Program-made: the position numbers and the translations under genes
In this document: one piece after another, positions 55,001 through 62,547 of the stretch
Numbering within the stretch: position 1 is the stretch's first letter
How the letters are laid out: every line of letters starts with the position of its first letter
From: JAADHX01 sp964569385
GTDB taxonomy: Bacteria; Actinomycetota; Acidimicrobiia; Acidimicrobiales; Poriferisodalaceae
Assembly (NCBI GenBank): GCA_964569385.1
Contig: CAZMUM010000011.1
Location: 1 to 64,000 of the forward strand
DNA: 64,000 nucleotides
Direction: 5' to 3'
Notes under the pieces: model-generated
What the model was told of the DNA's origin: nothing
The model's database searches: none
What the model saw: the letters and a program-made list of their open reading frames with translations, nothing else

Positions 55001-57463
55001 TCTGGTGGCAGTGTGGTTCTCCCCGACGAGGACCGGCGCGATGACGTCGTCCACTTCAGTGAGCTGATAGCTCGCCACTCGGCGACCCATACATTGATGC
55101 TGCCGTCGCTGTACGACGTCTTGCTCGATGTCGCTCAAAGAGACCAGATGGCAACGCTCCAAACGGTTGTGGTTGCCGGCGAGGCTTGCCCACTTGGCCT
55201 CATTGACCGCCACCACGCCCTGTTTGGCGACATCTCGTTGATAAACGAGTACGGGCCCACTGAGACCACCGTGTGGAGCCATCGGGCTGTTCTTAGGCCG
55301 AACGGAACCGACGTGCCGATTGGTGAGCTGATCGCTGGTGCTTACGCACGAGTCGTGTCGCCCGATGGCTCAGACATGCCTCTCGGAGTCCCGGGCGAAT
55401 TGTGGATCGGGGGTCCTGGTGTTGCCGCCGGGTATCTCGGCCTCGACGATCTGACCAGCACCAGTTTCGTAACCAACGCCGGGCGGCGGATGTATCGAAC
55501 CGGCGACTTGGTCGATATCGACCAGGCCGGTACCTACCGGTTCCATGGCCGAATCGACGACCAGGTGAAGATACGGGGCCATCGTGTCGAACTCGAGGCA
55601 GTCGAAGCCGCTCTGCTGCACGACGATCGGGTCCGCGATGCAGCCGTAGTGCTCGCCACGAAGACCGTCAACGGTCGTACCCGGGGTGTGCTCGTGGCCC
55701 ATGTCGTTAGGGCGAACAGTGACCACAGCATCGACGAAACATCGATTCTCGATGGGCTGCGAGCCACTCTTGGCGAACACATGATCCCGGCGGCAATTGT
55801 TGTTGCCGACCAACTGCCCCGCCGACCAAACGGCAAACTCGACCGTCGCCCCCTCGAACAACTTGGGGTACCGCAACCGACGTCTTCAACCAAGCCATCG
55901 GCAGCGATCGTCGACGACTCTGAGCAACAAGCTGTGGAGATCGCGCTCGCGGTTGGCTGGTGTGCTGCCTTAGGCATTGACAACGTGAGTCGCCACGACG
56001 ACTTCTACGACCTCGGCGGCGACTCGATCGTGGCAATACGCATCGCGGCTGCCGTTCGTTCCGTAGGGCTGTCCTTCACTCCAAGGGATATTTTCACGCA
56101 CTCCACTATCGCCGACCTGGCACCAGTTGTCACTCGCCTCGGTGGACCAGTCGAGCCTCGGCGCTCGGGTCCGATGCCGTTAACCGCCATCCAGCGTTGG
56201 TTCTTCGCCCACGACTTCGAACAACCCAACCTCTGGAATCAAGGGGTCTGGGTGGCCTTGGCCAAGCCAGTTCCGGCGTCAGTTCTCCGTGAGGCGCTAC
56301 ACGCGGTGGTGTGTCATCACGAAGCCCTTTCGTCGGTGTTCGTCGGTTCGGGCGCGAACGCCGAGCAGATCGTGGGCCACGACCCCGTGGCGACTCCAGT
56401 GTTCGACTCAGGCTTCGAAGATCGCAGCGCAGCCGAAGCCGTGGCGAATCAGGCCATCAACATGAGATTTGGTCCCCAGCTAGCCGCCTGCGTTCTGGAC
56501 GAGCATGGCTCGCAGTCAGTGTTCATATCCGCGCACCATCTGGTGGTCGATGCGGTGGCGTGGTCGATAGTCGTTGAGGATCTCGGATCCGCTATATCGG
56601 CCCTCGTGTCTCGCGCCAAAATCAACCTGGCGAACCGCCAGACCTCGGCGGGTGCATGGGTCGAGCACCTGATCGACCTCCCTGCGGTGGTTGATACAAG
56701 GGTGGTCTCTGCCACCCGCTCAAGCCCTACAGAAGGTGACACCCGCACAATATCGATACTGCTCGGTCGGTCCGAGACCGAGCAGTTGCTAGCTATCGGT
56801 CAGCCAATCGATGTTTCGATCCTGGCCGCTCTGAACGACGCGGTGCATACGTCGGCCAGCGCTGCTGAGACAGGTCTGGTCGACAACGATGGCAATACCT
56901 TGGTGACCGTCGAACGACATGGCCGCGAGGCCGCTAGTCCGCTCGATCTGTCTTTGACCGTTGGCTGGTTCACCGCGACTGCGCAGTTGGTACTTGGCCC
57001 GAGCCAAGGCGATGTGAGCGCCGCCCTCGACGCAAAGCGACCGGAGGATCTGTACGACGACCGCGTGGTGTTGGCTGGCGGTGAGGCGATTCTGACCGAC
57101 TTAATCCGCTTCAACCACCTGGGCGCAAGTTCGGGTCCATTGGCGGGCAAGGGTCCGGTTAGGTCCATGAGCGGGCCCTTTGGCTATATCGATCCGCGGA
57201 ATGCCCGTACTCATCGACTAGGAGTGCTTAGTCGTACTATTGAAGGCTGCCTTGAGATATCGCTAGACCACGCTCCTGATGATCTCCCAGTCGACTTTGT
57301 CGATGAACTGGCTCAGCGGATGAGCGAGTTACTCCGAAACCCAGCTTGGTTTGAGTTGACCAGGCAACCGAACGCTGACAGGTTCGAACTAGCCGGCCTC
57401 GACTCCGAACAGATGGGCGATCTGGCCAGCCTGCTCGACAACATCGACAACATCGACAACTAG
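49040..57463 (+). CDS. Two-module NRPS, C-A(PP-loop insertion)-T-C-A-T-E
   Basis: A 2807-aa cytosolic synthetase. Order: C1 (about 10-430; HHMATDA, His136/137), A1 (430-1245), T1 (Ser1294 in DLGGDS), C2 (1355-1760; HHLSIDA, His1473), A2 (1770-2275), T2 (Ser2329), epimerisation domain (2375-2790; PLTAIQRWFF, HHLVVDA at 2499, TVGWFTATAQ). A1 pocket by hand: D-L-T-K-V-G-E-V-G-K, one change from the Asn code and three from a known Asp code. A2 pocket: D-S-V-L-V-A-E-V-W-K, which I cannot assign. A1 is split after A8 by a PP-loop ATPase (see separate entry), then resumes with A9 and A10 (TTNGKLD). The GTG at 49040 overlaps the carrier gene stop; the longer frame from 48935 is rejected. The protein ends NIDNIDN without a thioesterase, so the chain passes to the second synthetase. 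Confidence 0.93.
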   Translation: MTDLVSLGSMGTPLTVPQRAMWATQRRHRASPLLNMAILTHLDGNIDVERLIESFDAVVAQNRVLSHVVEERSAGPVWVRSSRTTPTTELVKLDRAETVAWASDRAAVAMDPRRATFDSVVVTHSDKTCSWYLDLHHMATDASSSALVFSLTAHEYAVRSGLASDSDLEPASGAYFEWSKNSAAAQSKRLDKSGEFWAAKTAVEPLGRLYAAASDLGAAPAATRRRIDAKLVLPDYAASISEQMSWTTILATTAAILVARLTQADRFTIGIPLHHRRTREAKALVGPLMEIAPVSLTIDPSMTIAAAHSYVGSEVMAALGNSHPGHTPAVEVDAIVNVIPHADFGDFAGVVATPEWIHSGAIEPSNLFRLQLTPYADAGLSLIFDLNDAVAPPDSSLAATHMAAVLGSVLATPNIKVKDISLVSPEETSAVERWATGASTAAADLLLPRLQAALAASDSIAVDDGEASLTGRGLWMAASAMAEQFANDGVTASSRVAIELGRGADAVVAMLATMFCGASYVPIDPTQPETRRQRLRHRAGVVLTIDPSTIGKYRGDTDSPFEANVEVAPSDQDEAYLLFTSGSTGEPKGVPITHRGLADYIDFAVAEYFTGLGRIVAPLFSALTFDLTVTTLFAPLVAGGAVAIVRPDATDGLIELASRTDITWMKGTPSHLELLCRLNPKSDIKTFVVGGEQFTAALARTLWSTFGTDARLLNEYGPTEAVVGCMIHEASPTDIGRSVAIGHPIDGVSVRIVDDALNPMPTGAPGELLVSHAGVTTGYLDGEHDVGRFVELDGRRWYRTGDLVRMIDSRTAEYLGRIDEQMKVGGVRLEPSEIEAALLEHRSVKAAAVRLWSPQRGTVNKHCVVCGLPSNVPAADIDFTGICATCRSLDAVAEQTASYFGNLDELTVRLTAARSRRTGEFDVLHMLSGGKDSTFALHKLVDLGFKPYVLTLDNGFISQGALDNARRSIDSLGIDGEIVTSEVMNDVFRTSLDRYSNVCHGCYKALYTFASQRASELGIPVIMTGLSRGQLFETRLAPQQFEAGSFDPDAIDAAIVAARKSYHRVDDSVNRLLDTSVFDDDEFFDRVEFVDFYRYADIPLSEMFDFLESSTPWARPTDTGRSTNCLVNAAGIYTHQLEQGYHNYAIPYAWDVRLGHKTRAEAMEELDDDLDIADVSKMLSEIGYEPQVRKTLTAWVVTGGDEVEASELRRFVSDRLQAAAVPSAYVDVDVLPMTTNGKLDIAALPAPSRVVRSSALHVVPSSPAERTIVATYERVLGLEPVSADDDFFDLGGDSLAALDLASALREELSPSITDEMVFAFTSPSALGGVIDNDTSAEPTTLERRASGTPPPLSAGESALLYEHLNDPASAKYHVARQYSVPGLVDLVRLTASTQAVAERHVSFSWSFSVPRTQIAAANIVENDVADELMSADDFADLAGSAHQRPFDLEAGPLLRLVARPLTDGSTAICVAVHHLSIDAGTFDVLWSQIDTEYQGLRTPVNVEGPDHGDIAEWHEANVTDADHGFWSDLLAEPSSTIDLGRRSAADGLAERSLSVGADELAIGGATPFAVVMAAVAIALRRRAAGPRIGIGVTASTKNHTAAEHLVGYGLNTLPIIVDVDRNDTNIDVVRRSAALLASALPHRTTPLSTIVAKQRDAGLVAPDISVMLAFERFAPAFLGGVEASHVVRWSGDSIFDATFFAQVRGNNVDLSLEYSGQILDADGANLLLDDVAFILASVVDSPQSAVASLELPSASRSLHVGEAVTHTHDPKNSSTLVSLIDAAMPADPELAAIFSGPDQLSWQDLKAQSTAVGRALNRRGVGRGDMVAVDVVRDASTVALIVGILRSGAAYVPLDLSYPEAHTSHVLNDAKIDLLLTARPETANNQLSAHPTLKILGSNDLAEEFLANADRYAEDGAPPHIAGDDPAYVIYTSGSSGNPKGVVVSHANIAFATEARRYSYEAAPTCFLMVSSMSFDSSMVGLWWPLTSGGSVVLPDEDRRDDVVHFSELIARHSATHTLMLPSLYDVLLDVAQRDQMATLQTVVVAGEACPLGLIDRHHALFGDISLINEYGPTETTVWSHRAVLRPNGTDVPIGELIAGAYARVVSPDGSDMPLGVPGELWIGGPGVAAGYLGLDDLTSTSFVTNAGRRMYRTGDLVDIDQAGTYRFHGRIDDQVKIRGHRVELEAVEAALLHDDRVRDAAVVLATKTVNGRTRGVLVAHVVRANSDHSIDETSILDGLRATLGEHMIPAAIVVADQLPRRPNGKLDRRPLEQLGVPQPTSSTKPSAAIVDDSEQQAVEIALAVGWCAALGIDNVSRHDDFYDLGGDSIVAIRIAAAVRSVGLSFTPRDIFTHSTIADLAPVVTRLGGPVEPRRSGPMPLTAIQRWFFAHDFEQPNLWNQGVWVALAKPVPASVLREALHAVVCHHEALSSVFVGSGANAEQIVGHDPVATPVFDSGFEDRSAAEAVANQAINMRFGPQLAACVLDEHGSQSVFISAHHLVVDAVAWSIVVEDLGSAISALVSRAKINLANRQTSAGAWVEHLIDLPAVVDTRVVSATRSSPTEGDTRTISILLGRSETEQLLAIGQPIDVSILAALNDAVHTSASAAETGLVDNDGNTLVTVERHGREAASPLDLSLTVGWFTATAQLVLGPSQGDVSAALDAKRPEDLYDDRVVLAGGEAILTDLIRFNHLGASSGPLAGKGPVRSMSGPFGYIDPRNARTHRLGVLSRTIEGCLEISLDHAPDDLPVDFVDELAQRMSELLRNPAWFELTRQPNADRFELAGLDSEQMGDLASLLDNIDNIDN
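51605..52603 (+). other. PP-loop ATPase domain inserted in the first adenylation domain
   Basis: Residues about 856-1188 of the synthetase. A four-Cys zinc-ribbon-like motif comes first (C863-x2-C866, C883-x2-C886). The PP-loop SGGKDS (928-933) sits in VLHMLSGGKDSTFALHKL. Next come CHGC (Cys999 and Cys1002) and Cys1125 in STNCLVN. The first half resembles WbpG-type N-acetyl-sugar amidotransferases. The CxxC plus distal Cys also matches the cluster-binding pattern of TtcA/Ncs6/TtuA tRNA thiolases. The insertion lies in the C-terminal subdomain of the A domain, between A8 (GRIDEQMKVGG) and A9, the place where methyltransferases interrupt other A domains. Expected chemistry: ATP-dependent activation of a carbonyl for amidation, thiolation or nitrile formation. 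The substrate is inferred to be the tethered Asn/Asp residue. Confidence 0.85.
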
Positions 57464-57608
57464 ATTGTGGTTGACCCGATCCTCTTGGCGATCATGTCCG
57501 GGGCCTCACGTTGACGTACTTGGGCTACCGACACTGGCAGCCTTCAGACTCAGTTGCTGACCTGGCCGACGCCGTGCCCTGACTGGCTACGTACGGCCCC
57601 TTAAACGA

Positions 57609-60600
57609 CTAGGCCATCCCTGCGCTCAACACATCGATGGCATACTCGATGGCTTCAGCGGCATGTTCGGCCATCTCACCTGACAACAGGTTGTGATGGT
57701 CGCCGGGAACCTCGATAACCCGGATCGAGTCGCTTACGACTTCCCACCCTCGCTCACGGCTAGCGTGGGCAAGGGTGGACGACACGTTGCGGGCACCGAC
57801 AATCACCAGCGGAACGTCTAGTCGCTCAGGCTTGTACTGCCGGTATGCGGATCCGATGGCCTTCGTTAGGCGGGCGAAGCGCAGATCGTCTGGGACTTCG
57901 GTGATCTCGGTGCCGTGCTCGCTCGCTTCGTCCCACGCCGCCCGCCGACCGGTCCACTCACGGTGGTGGCGCACTCGGTCAACAGCTGCGGCAGGGCCAA
58001 ACGAAACCAGGTCGGCCGCTTTTCGCCATTTCGACTTCGCGATGGGCACCACATCGGGGTGATAGGTATCGAGCAGGACGACTCCTAGAACCTCTCGGTC
58101 GAGTTCGATCAACTGGCGCGCCACGTCATAGGCAATCGCGCCACCGGCCGAATAGCCACCAAGAACAAACGGGCCAAACGGTTGGGCAGCAACTAGCTCG
58201 GCAACGTAGGCCTCGGCCATGGCTTCGACTGTCTCGTGCGGAGCCGTCTTGCCATCTGCGCCCAGAGCCTGGATAGCGACAAAGGGCCGATGACAGCCAA
58301 TGCGTTTGGCGATCTCGCTGAAGCGCAAGACGTTCCCGCCGGCACCATGAACGCAATAGAACGGCGTTCCGTCGGTTCCGTTGCCAGCCATCTCGACCAG
58401 ATGGGCCCGAGCGTGGTCGCGGTCGGGGCGACGAATGTTAGCTACCAGGGCCCTCGGAGTTGAGTGCTCAAGAAGGTCGGGTAGCACCACATCGGCCCCA
58501 AAGGCCTTGCCAATTCTCGAAACAAGGCGCAGCGCAAGCAGCGAATGCCCGCCTGAGTCGAAGAAGTCAGAAGCCGCGTGAATTCGAGGGCCAAGCAACC
58601 CCCGCCATATCTCGACCATCGCTTGTTCGTCGGGGTTCTTCGCTTCGACGACAACGTCACTAGCTGCATCGTCGGCTTCGAACAGCTCAATAAGAGCGCG
58701 GCGGTCGGTCTTTCCGTTCGGCGTAGTCGGAACCTCGTCGAGGACGACGATTCTCGACGGGATCATGTACAGCGGCAACATCGTCCGTGCGTTGGCCCGA
58801 ATGGCTTCAACCAGGGCATCAGAATCGGTGCATGCGTCGGCGGCTCTTACAAACAGCACCAGACGCCGATCGGCGGCAAGCGCACCTTCGATGGCCACAG
58901 CAACACACGAACTAAGACCAGGTGTCGACTCGAGAGTGGCCTCGACGTCGCCGAGTTCGAGCCGGTTGCCGCGGATCTTTATCTGGTGATCGGTCCGGCC
59001 GTGGTACTCGAGATAACCGCCAGGCAGCCAGCGACCCAAATCGCCGGTGTTGTACAACCTCTCGTCAGGTCGAAATGGATGATCGAAGAAACACTCCGCG
59101 GTGAGGTCTGGACGCTGCCAATACCCAATAGCAAGCCCGACGCCTGACACGTGAATCCGGCCAATCGCGCCCTCAGGCAACAGGCGCATGTGGCTATCAA
59201 GGACATAAACCCGTTGGTTACGAATCGGTTTGCCGATCGGGAACGTATTCGAGACCACCCCATCGCGTGCGTCGTATGTGGTCGCATCGACTGTGGCCTC
59301 AGACATCCCGTAGAAATTGAGAGGCACCACATGGGGAAGCTCGGCCACTACTCGTTCGACCAATTCGGCCGAGACACCCTCGCCGCTGAGGGTGAGAGTT
59401 TTCAAAGCCGACAGCCGTTCGGCCAAGTCAGGCATGCTGTCGAGCAGAGCCTCGACAAACGATGGGGTGAGGACAATTCGTCGAATCGCGTGGCGTTCGA
59501 GAACAGCGACCAACCCAACACCGTCATTGGCCACATCTTCAGGAATCAATAGTACCGGGGCGCCGCCCAACAAACCGCCCCAAAGCTCCCACAGATGGTC
59601 TGCATAGTTGAGTGTCACTTTGTGGGCGACAACCTCGTCTGGTTCGAACGGATAAGCATCCCACTGCCAGCGGCAGCGGCTCAGCACTCCAGCGTGGTGC
59701 CCCATGACTCCTTTGGGCACACCAGTCGACCCCGATGTGTAGGTGATGTACAACAGGCCGCGGTGTTCGGGTGCGTTCGCAGAAGCGGACGTAACGATCG
59801 GGTCGGCGTGGCCGCCAAGTTCGTCTATGTCGACAATCCCTGGGTGGTCGAGTCGATCAGTGGTTCTTTCGTGCACCAGTACGGTTTTCATACCGACGTC
59901 GTCGAGAATCAATTCGAGCCGTCCCGTCGGATAGATCGGATCAAGCGGAACGTACGCAGCTCCGGCCTTTACAATTCCAAGAACTGCCGCCACCGACTCA
60001 CCGCAGCGGTGCATGCAAATTCCAACCGGTTCACCCTCCGATACGCCGAGTGCCCGTAGACCTTCAGCGACCACAGCGGCTCTGGAGTCGAGTTCGTCGC
60101 GGGTCCACGAATCGGTGCCGTCGATTAGAGCAATTGCTGTCGGGTCGGCGTCGACCTGGCGCTGCCACACCTCAGCCAAGGTTTCGTCTGGCTCGGCCGC
60201 GTCGGTCTGGTTCCATTCGGTGAGCTGCCGGTCACGATCTGCTGCGCTAAGAATGTCGTGCCGACCTGGAACAAGACGAGCATCGGCGGCTAGTGCTTCG
60301 AGAGTTGAAACAAAGTGGTTGGCCATCCGAAGAACTGCCTGTTCTCCGAAGCGTGACCCGTCGTACAACAGGATCAGATCGAGGGTCGCGCCAACGCCCA
60401 CCATCAGCGTGAGCGGATAGTGACTTTGTTCGACCACCTGTTTGGCTTCGAGAGTTACCCGATGTTTGGTGGTTCGCTCTGGCCAATTCTCGAACACCAG
60501 AACCGAGTCGAACATCTCGACCCCTGAGGGCAGTTGCGTTCGACGTTGCACCTCGGCGAGAGAGACATGCTGATCAGTTAACAGATCGAGCTGTTGGTCG

Positions 60601-61529
60601 TGGATGTCGGCCAACCAATCGCCCAGCGACCTATCGGCGGGAACCTGCAACCGCATGGGCAAGGTGGCAAGGAACATTCCGACCATTTCGTCGATGCCAA
60701 TCACTTCAGCTGGACGGCCAGACATGGTTACGCCGAAGGTGACGTCGTCGGAGTCGCTGTAGCGGGCCAACGTCATGGCCCAGGCTGCCTGCACCATGGT
60801 GTTGACGGTGACACGGTGATCCCGCGCCGCGGCGGCAACCTGGTCCGTTGTTGCTGTCGAGACGGGCACATCGATTCGTTTGCGCTCGAATTCCTTGGCG
60901 CCGGTTCCACCGGGAAGATCGACGGTCGTAACCTCGGCGAGGTCGCCGACGAGGCTGTCCCACCGGTCCATAGATATTGATTGCTGCTTGATCCACTGGA
61001 TGTGCCGCTTAAACAGCGGTGCTGGCGCCTCGAGTTCGGCGCCATCTAGCAAGGTCAAGAGTTCGTCGACTACTACACCAACGGACCAGCCATCAACGAG
61101 AATATGGTGGAAGTTCCAGATGAGGTGAAGCCCACCGTCGGGGAGGGTCGCGACCGTAACCCGGGTCAGTGGAGCCCGGCTGAGGTCGATGCCGGCTGCC
61201 CTTTCGGCTGCTGCGAGCTCGTCGAGGGTGGCCCTCTGGGTAGCTGGATTTGTAGCGTCGACGGCGACGACCGCGACCTCTACGTCGACGTGTTTGCGAA
61301 CAACTTGCAACGGTTGGTCGAGGCCCTGCCAGACAATGATCGAACGAAGCGCCGAATGGCGGTTTACAACGGTCTGCCACGCGGCGCTCATCTGGTCGAC
61401 GGTGACATCGCCAACAACGTTGGCCCGGTACTGCTCGAAATAGAGCTCCGGGTCGTTGTCTCTAAGTACGTGATACAAGATTCCGGCTTGTGCCGGAGCT
61501 AGTGGGTAGATGTCAGCTACGTTTTCCAT
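57609..61529 (-). CDS. Terminal NRPS module, C-A-T-TE, beta-alanine-like pocket
   Basis: A 1306-aa synthetase. C domain (about 1-430) begins NVADIYPLAPAQAGILYHVL with an intact HHILVDG (His141/142); this style matches condensation domains that follow an epimerisation domain, such as the first C of TycB. A domain about 455-950 (TYTSGSTGVPKG; NGKTD). Its pocket lacks the usual Asp235: A-D-W-V-T-S-F-V-D-K by hand, close to the V-D-W-V-I-S-L-A-D-K recalled for beta-alanine in BlmIV. T domain Ser996 (DSGGHS), thioesterase about 1045-1300 with GYSAGG (Ser1127), LLDTYHP and GDHHNLLS. ATG 61529 is chosen because the conserved domain follows at once. The gene converges on the first synthetase across 145 bp with no clear hairpin. 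Confidence 0.93.
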   Translation of the reverse strand: MENVADIYPLAPAQAGILYHVLRDNDPELYFEQYRANVVGDVTVDQMSAAWQTVVNRHSALRSIIVWQGLDQPLQVVRKHVDVEVAVVAVDATNPATQRATLDELAAAERAAGIDLSRAPLTRVTVATLPDGGLHLIWNFHHILVDGWSVGVVVDELLTLLDGAELEAPAPLFKRHIQWIKQQSISMDRWDSLVGDLAEVTTVDLPGGTGAKEFERKRIDVPVSTATTDQVAAAARDHRVTVNTMVQAAWAMTLARYSDSDDVTFGVTMSGRPAEVIGIDEMVGMFLATLPMRLQVPADRSLGDWLADIHDQQLDLLTDQHVSLAEVQRRTQLPSGVEMFDSVLVFENWPERTTKHRVTLEAKQVVEQSHYPLTLMVGVGATLDLILLYDGSRFGEQAVLRMANHFVSTLEALAADARLVPGRHDILSAADRDRQLTEWNQTDAAEPDETLAEVWQRQVDADPTAIALIDGTDSWTRDELDSRAAVVAEGLRALGVSEGEPVGICMHRCGESVAAVLGIVKAGAAYVPLDPIYPTGRLELILDDVGMKTVLVHERTTDRLDHPGIVDIDELGGHADPIVTSASANAPEHRGLLYITYTSGSTGVPKGVMGHHAGVLSRCRWQWDAYPFEPDEVVAHKVTLNYADHLWELWGGLLGGAPVLLIPEDVANDGVGLVAVLERHAIRRIVLTPSFVEALLDSMPDLAERLSALKTLTLSGEGVSAELVERVVAELPHVVPLNFYGMSEATVDATTYDARDGVVSNTFPIGKPIRNQRVYVLDSHMRLLPEGAIGRIHVSGVGLAIGYWQRPDLTAECFFDHPFRPDERLYNTGDLGRWLPGGYLEYHGRTDHQIKIRGNRLELGDVEATLESTPGLSSCVAVAIEGALAADRRLVLFVRAADACTDSDALVEAIRANARTMLPLYMIPSRIVVLDEVPTTPNGKTDRRALIELFEADDAASDVVVEAKNPDEQAMVEIWRGLLGPRIHAASDFFDSGGHSLLALRLVSRIGKAFGADVVLPDLLEHSTPRALVANIRRPDRDHARAHLVEMAGNGTDGTPFYCVHGAGGNVLRFSEIAKRIGCHRPFVAIQALGADGKTAPHETVEAMAEAYVAELVAAQPFGPFVLGGYSAGGAIAYDVARQLIELDREVLGVVLLDTYHPDVVPIAKSKWRKAADLVSFGPAAAVDRVRHHREWTGRRAAWDEASEHGTEITEVPDDLRFARLTKAIGSAYRQYKPERLDVPLVIVGARNVSSTLAHASRERGWEVVSDSIRVIEVPGDHHNLLSGEMAEHAAEAIEYAIDVLSAGMA

Positions 61530-61631
61530 CGCCCGCCCGTCTCGTGTTTCGCTCAGTTGTTCGGAGCCGCTGCCAAAATGGATGGGGCAGCCACCCCGCC
61601 CGCGCCTCTGATACGCCAAAGGAGTCTGTAA

Positions 61632-62381
61632 GTGAACACAGATAATGGTGCTCGCTCACGCGATGTGGTCGTTCCAATGCTCTGTACCGATCTATCTTCG
61701 CTCTTTGTGGCTGGCACGCCAAATGAGTCCCAAGCGGTAGAGGTCGGCCCTGTGGTCGTCTACTCAACTAGCGGTGCCGGAGCCATCGATTCCCAACTTG
61801 TCTTCCCCGCCGAGACCGAATCCGTCGCCAAAGCCATCGAAGGGCGTCAGCGGGCCTTTCAACACGGCCGGGCCTGCGCCCGGATGGGCCTACGGAGGCT
61901 CGGCCTGGCCGACGCCCCGATCGTACGCCGGCAGGATCGTTCGCCCGCGTTTTCAGACGGCGTAACTGGGTCGATAACCCATACCAATGGCTTTGTGGCC
62001 GCCGCAGTTGCACAGCTGGTCGGGCATGCCTACATCGGAATCGACGCCGAACGTCTAGAACGAACAGGGCCCGATGTCAGTCGGCGAATCCTCAATACCC
62101 TTGAGCATCAACGCGTCGACGGCCTCCCAGAACCTCAGCGCAGTCGGACGATAATGGCCATCTTCTCGGCCAAAGAAGCGCTGTACAAGGCCCAACACCA
62201 ATTCACTCGGTCCTGGCTGGGTTTCGAAGACGTTGAGGCTGTCGCCGTCGTTGGCGGTTGGGAAATGGGCCCAGCCACCAACTACGCCGCCCAGACAACG
62301 ATTCGGTGGCCAGCCCAAATTCGACAACACTTCACAGACGGCCTCGTAGTCTCAGCAGCCGTCTGCGCCAAGAAGACCTAA
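61632..62381 (+). CDS. 4'-Phosphopantetheinyl transferase, EntD/Sfp type
   Basis: A 249-aa enzyme that moves the phosphopantetheine arm of CoA onto carrier-domain serines. Family motifs are GSITHTNGFVAAAV, IGIDAERLER and FSAKEALYKAQ, the last with the catalytic Glu and Lys. The N-terminal region has the EntD-like layout (VFPAETESVAKAIEGRQRAF). The start is GTG at 61632 with AAAGGAG 7 nt upstream (61618-61624), which decides it. The gene is divergent from the terminal NRPS gene across 102 bp and should activate all four carrier domains of the locus. Confidence 0.93.
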   Translation: MNTDNGARSRDVVVPMLCTDLSSLFVAGTPNESQAVEVGPVVVYSTSGAGAIDSQLVFPAETESVAKAIEGRQRAFQHGRACARMGLRRLGLADAPIVRRQDRSPAFSDGVTGSITHTNGFVAAAVAQLVGHAYIGIDAERLERTGPDVSRRILNTLEHQRVDGLPEPQRSRTIMAIFSAKEALYKAQHQFTRSWLGFEDVEAVAVVGGWEMGPATNYAAQTTIRWPAQIRQHFTDGLVVSAAVCAKKT

Positions 62382-62471
62382 ACCTCTACTGTCACCGCCG
62401 CGGCCTACGGCCGCTGACCGGGGTTTCACCCTCACAGCACATCCACTGGGTTCGAGCGAAATCCCGAAAAC

Positions 62472-62527
62472 CCACCACTGTCACCGGCATCTGGTTGCCC
62501 GCAGCCGTTTCCCGGTGACAGTGGTGG
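62472..62527. repeat. Perfect 16-bp inverted repeat downstream of the PPTase gene
   Basis: Arms 62472-62487 (ccaccactgtcaccgg) and 62512-62527 are perfect reverse complements with a 24-nt loop. It lies in the 166-bp gap between the convergent PPTase and alcohol dehydrogenase genes. It shares cgtttcccggtgacag with the repeat at 40691-40706. A smaller hairpin (gcggcc-tac-ggccgc, 62400-62414) lies just before it. A bidirectional terminator or a dispersed element is possible. Confidence 0.7.
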
Positions 62528-62547
62528 TCTTAGCTGTTTCGGGCCGA

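Noticed and set aside
57464..57608. Terminator hairpin between the convergent NRPS genes
   Set aside because: Only short, imperfect complementary stretches are visible; no stem I could support.
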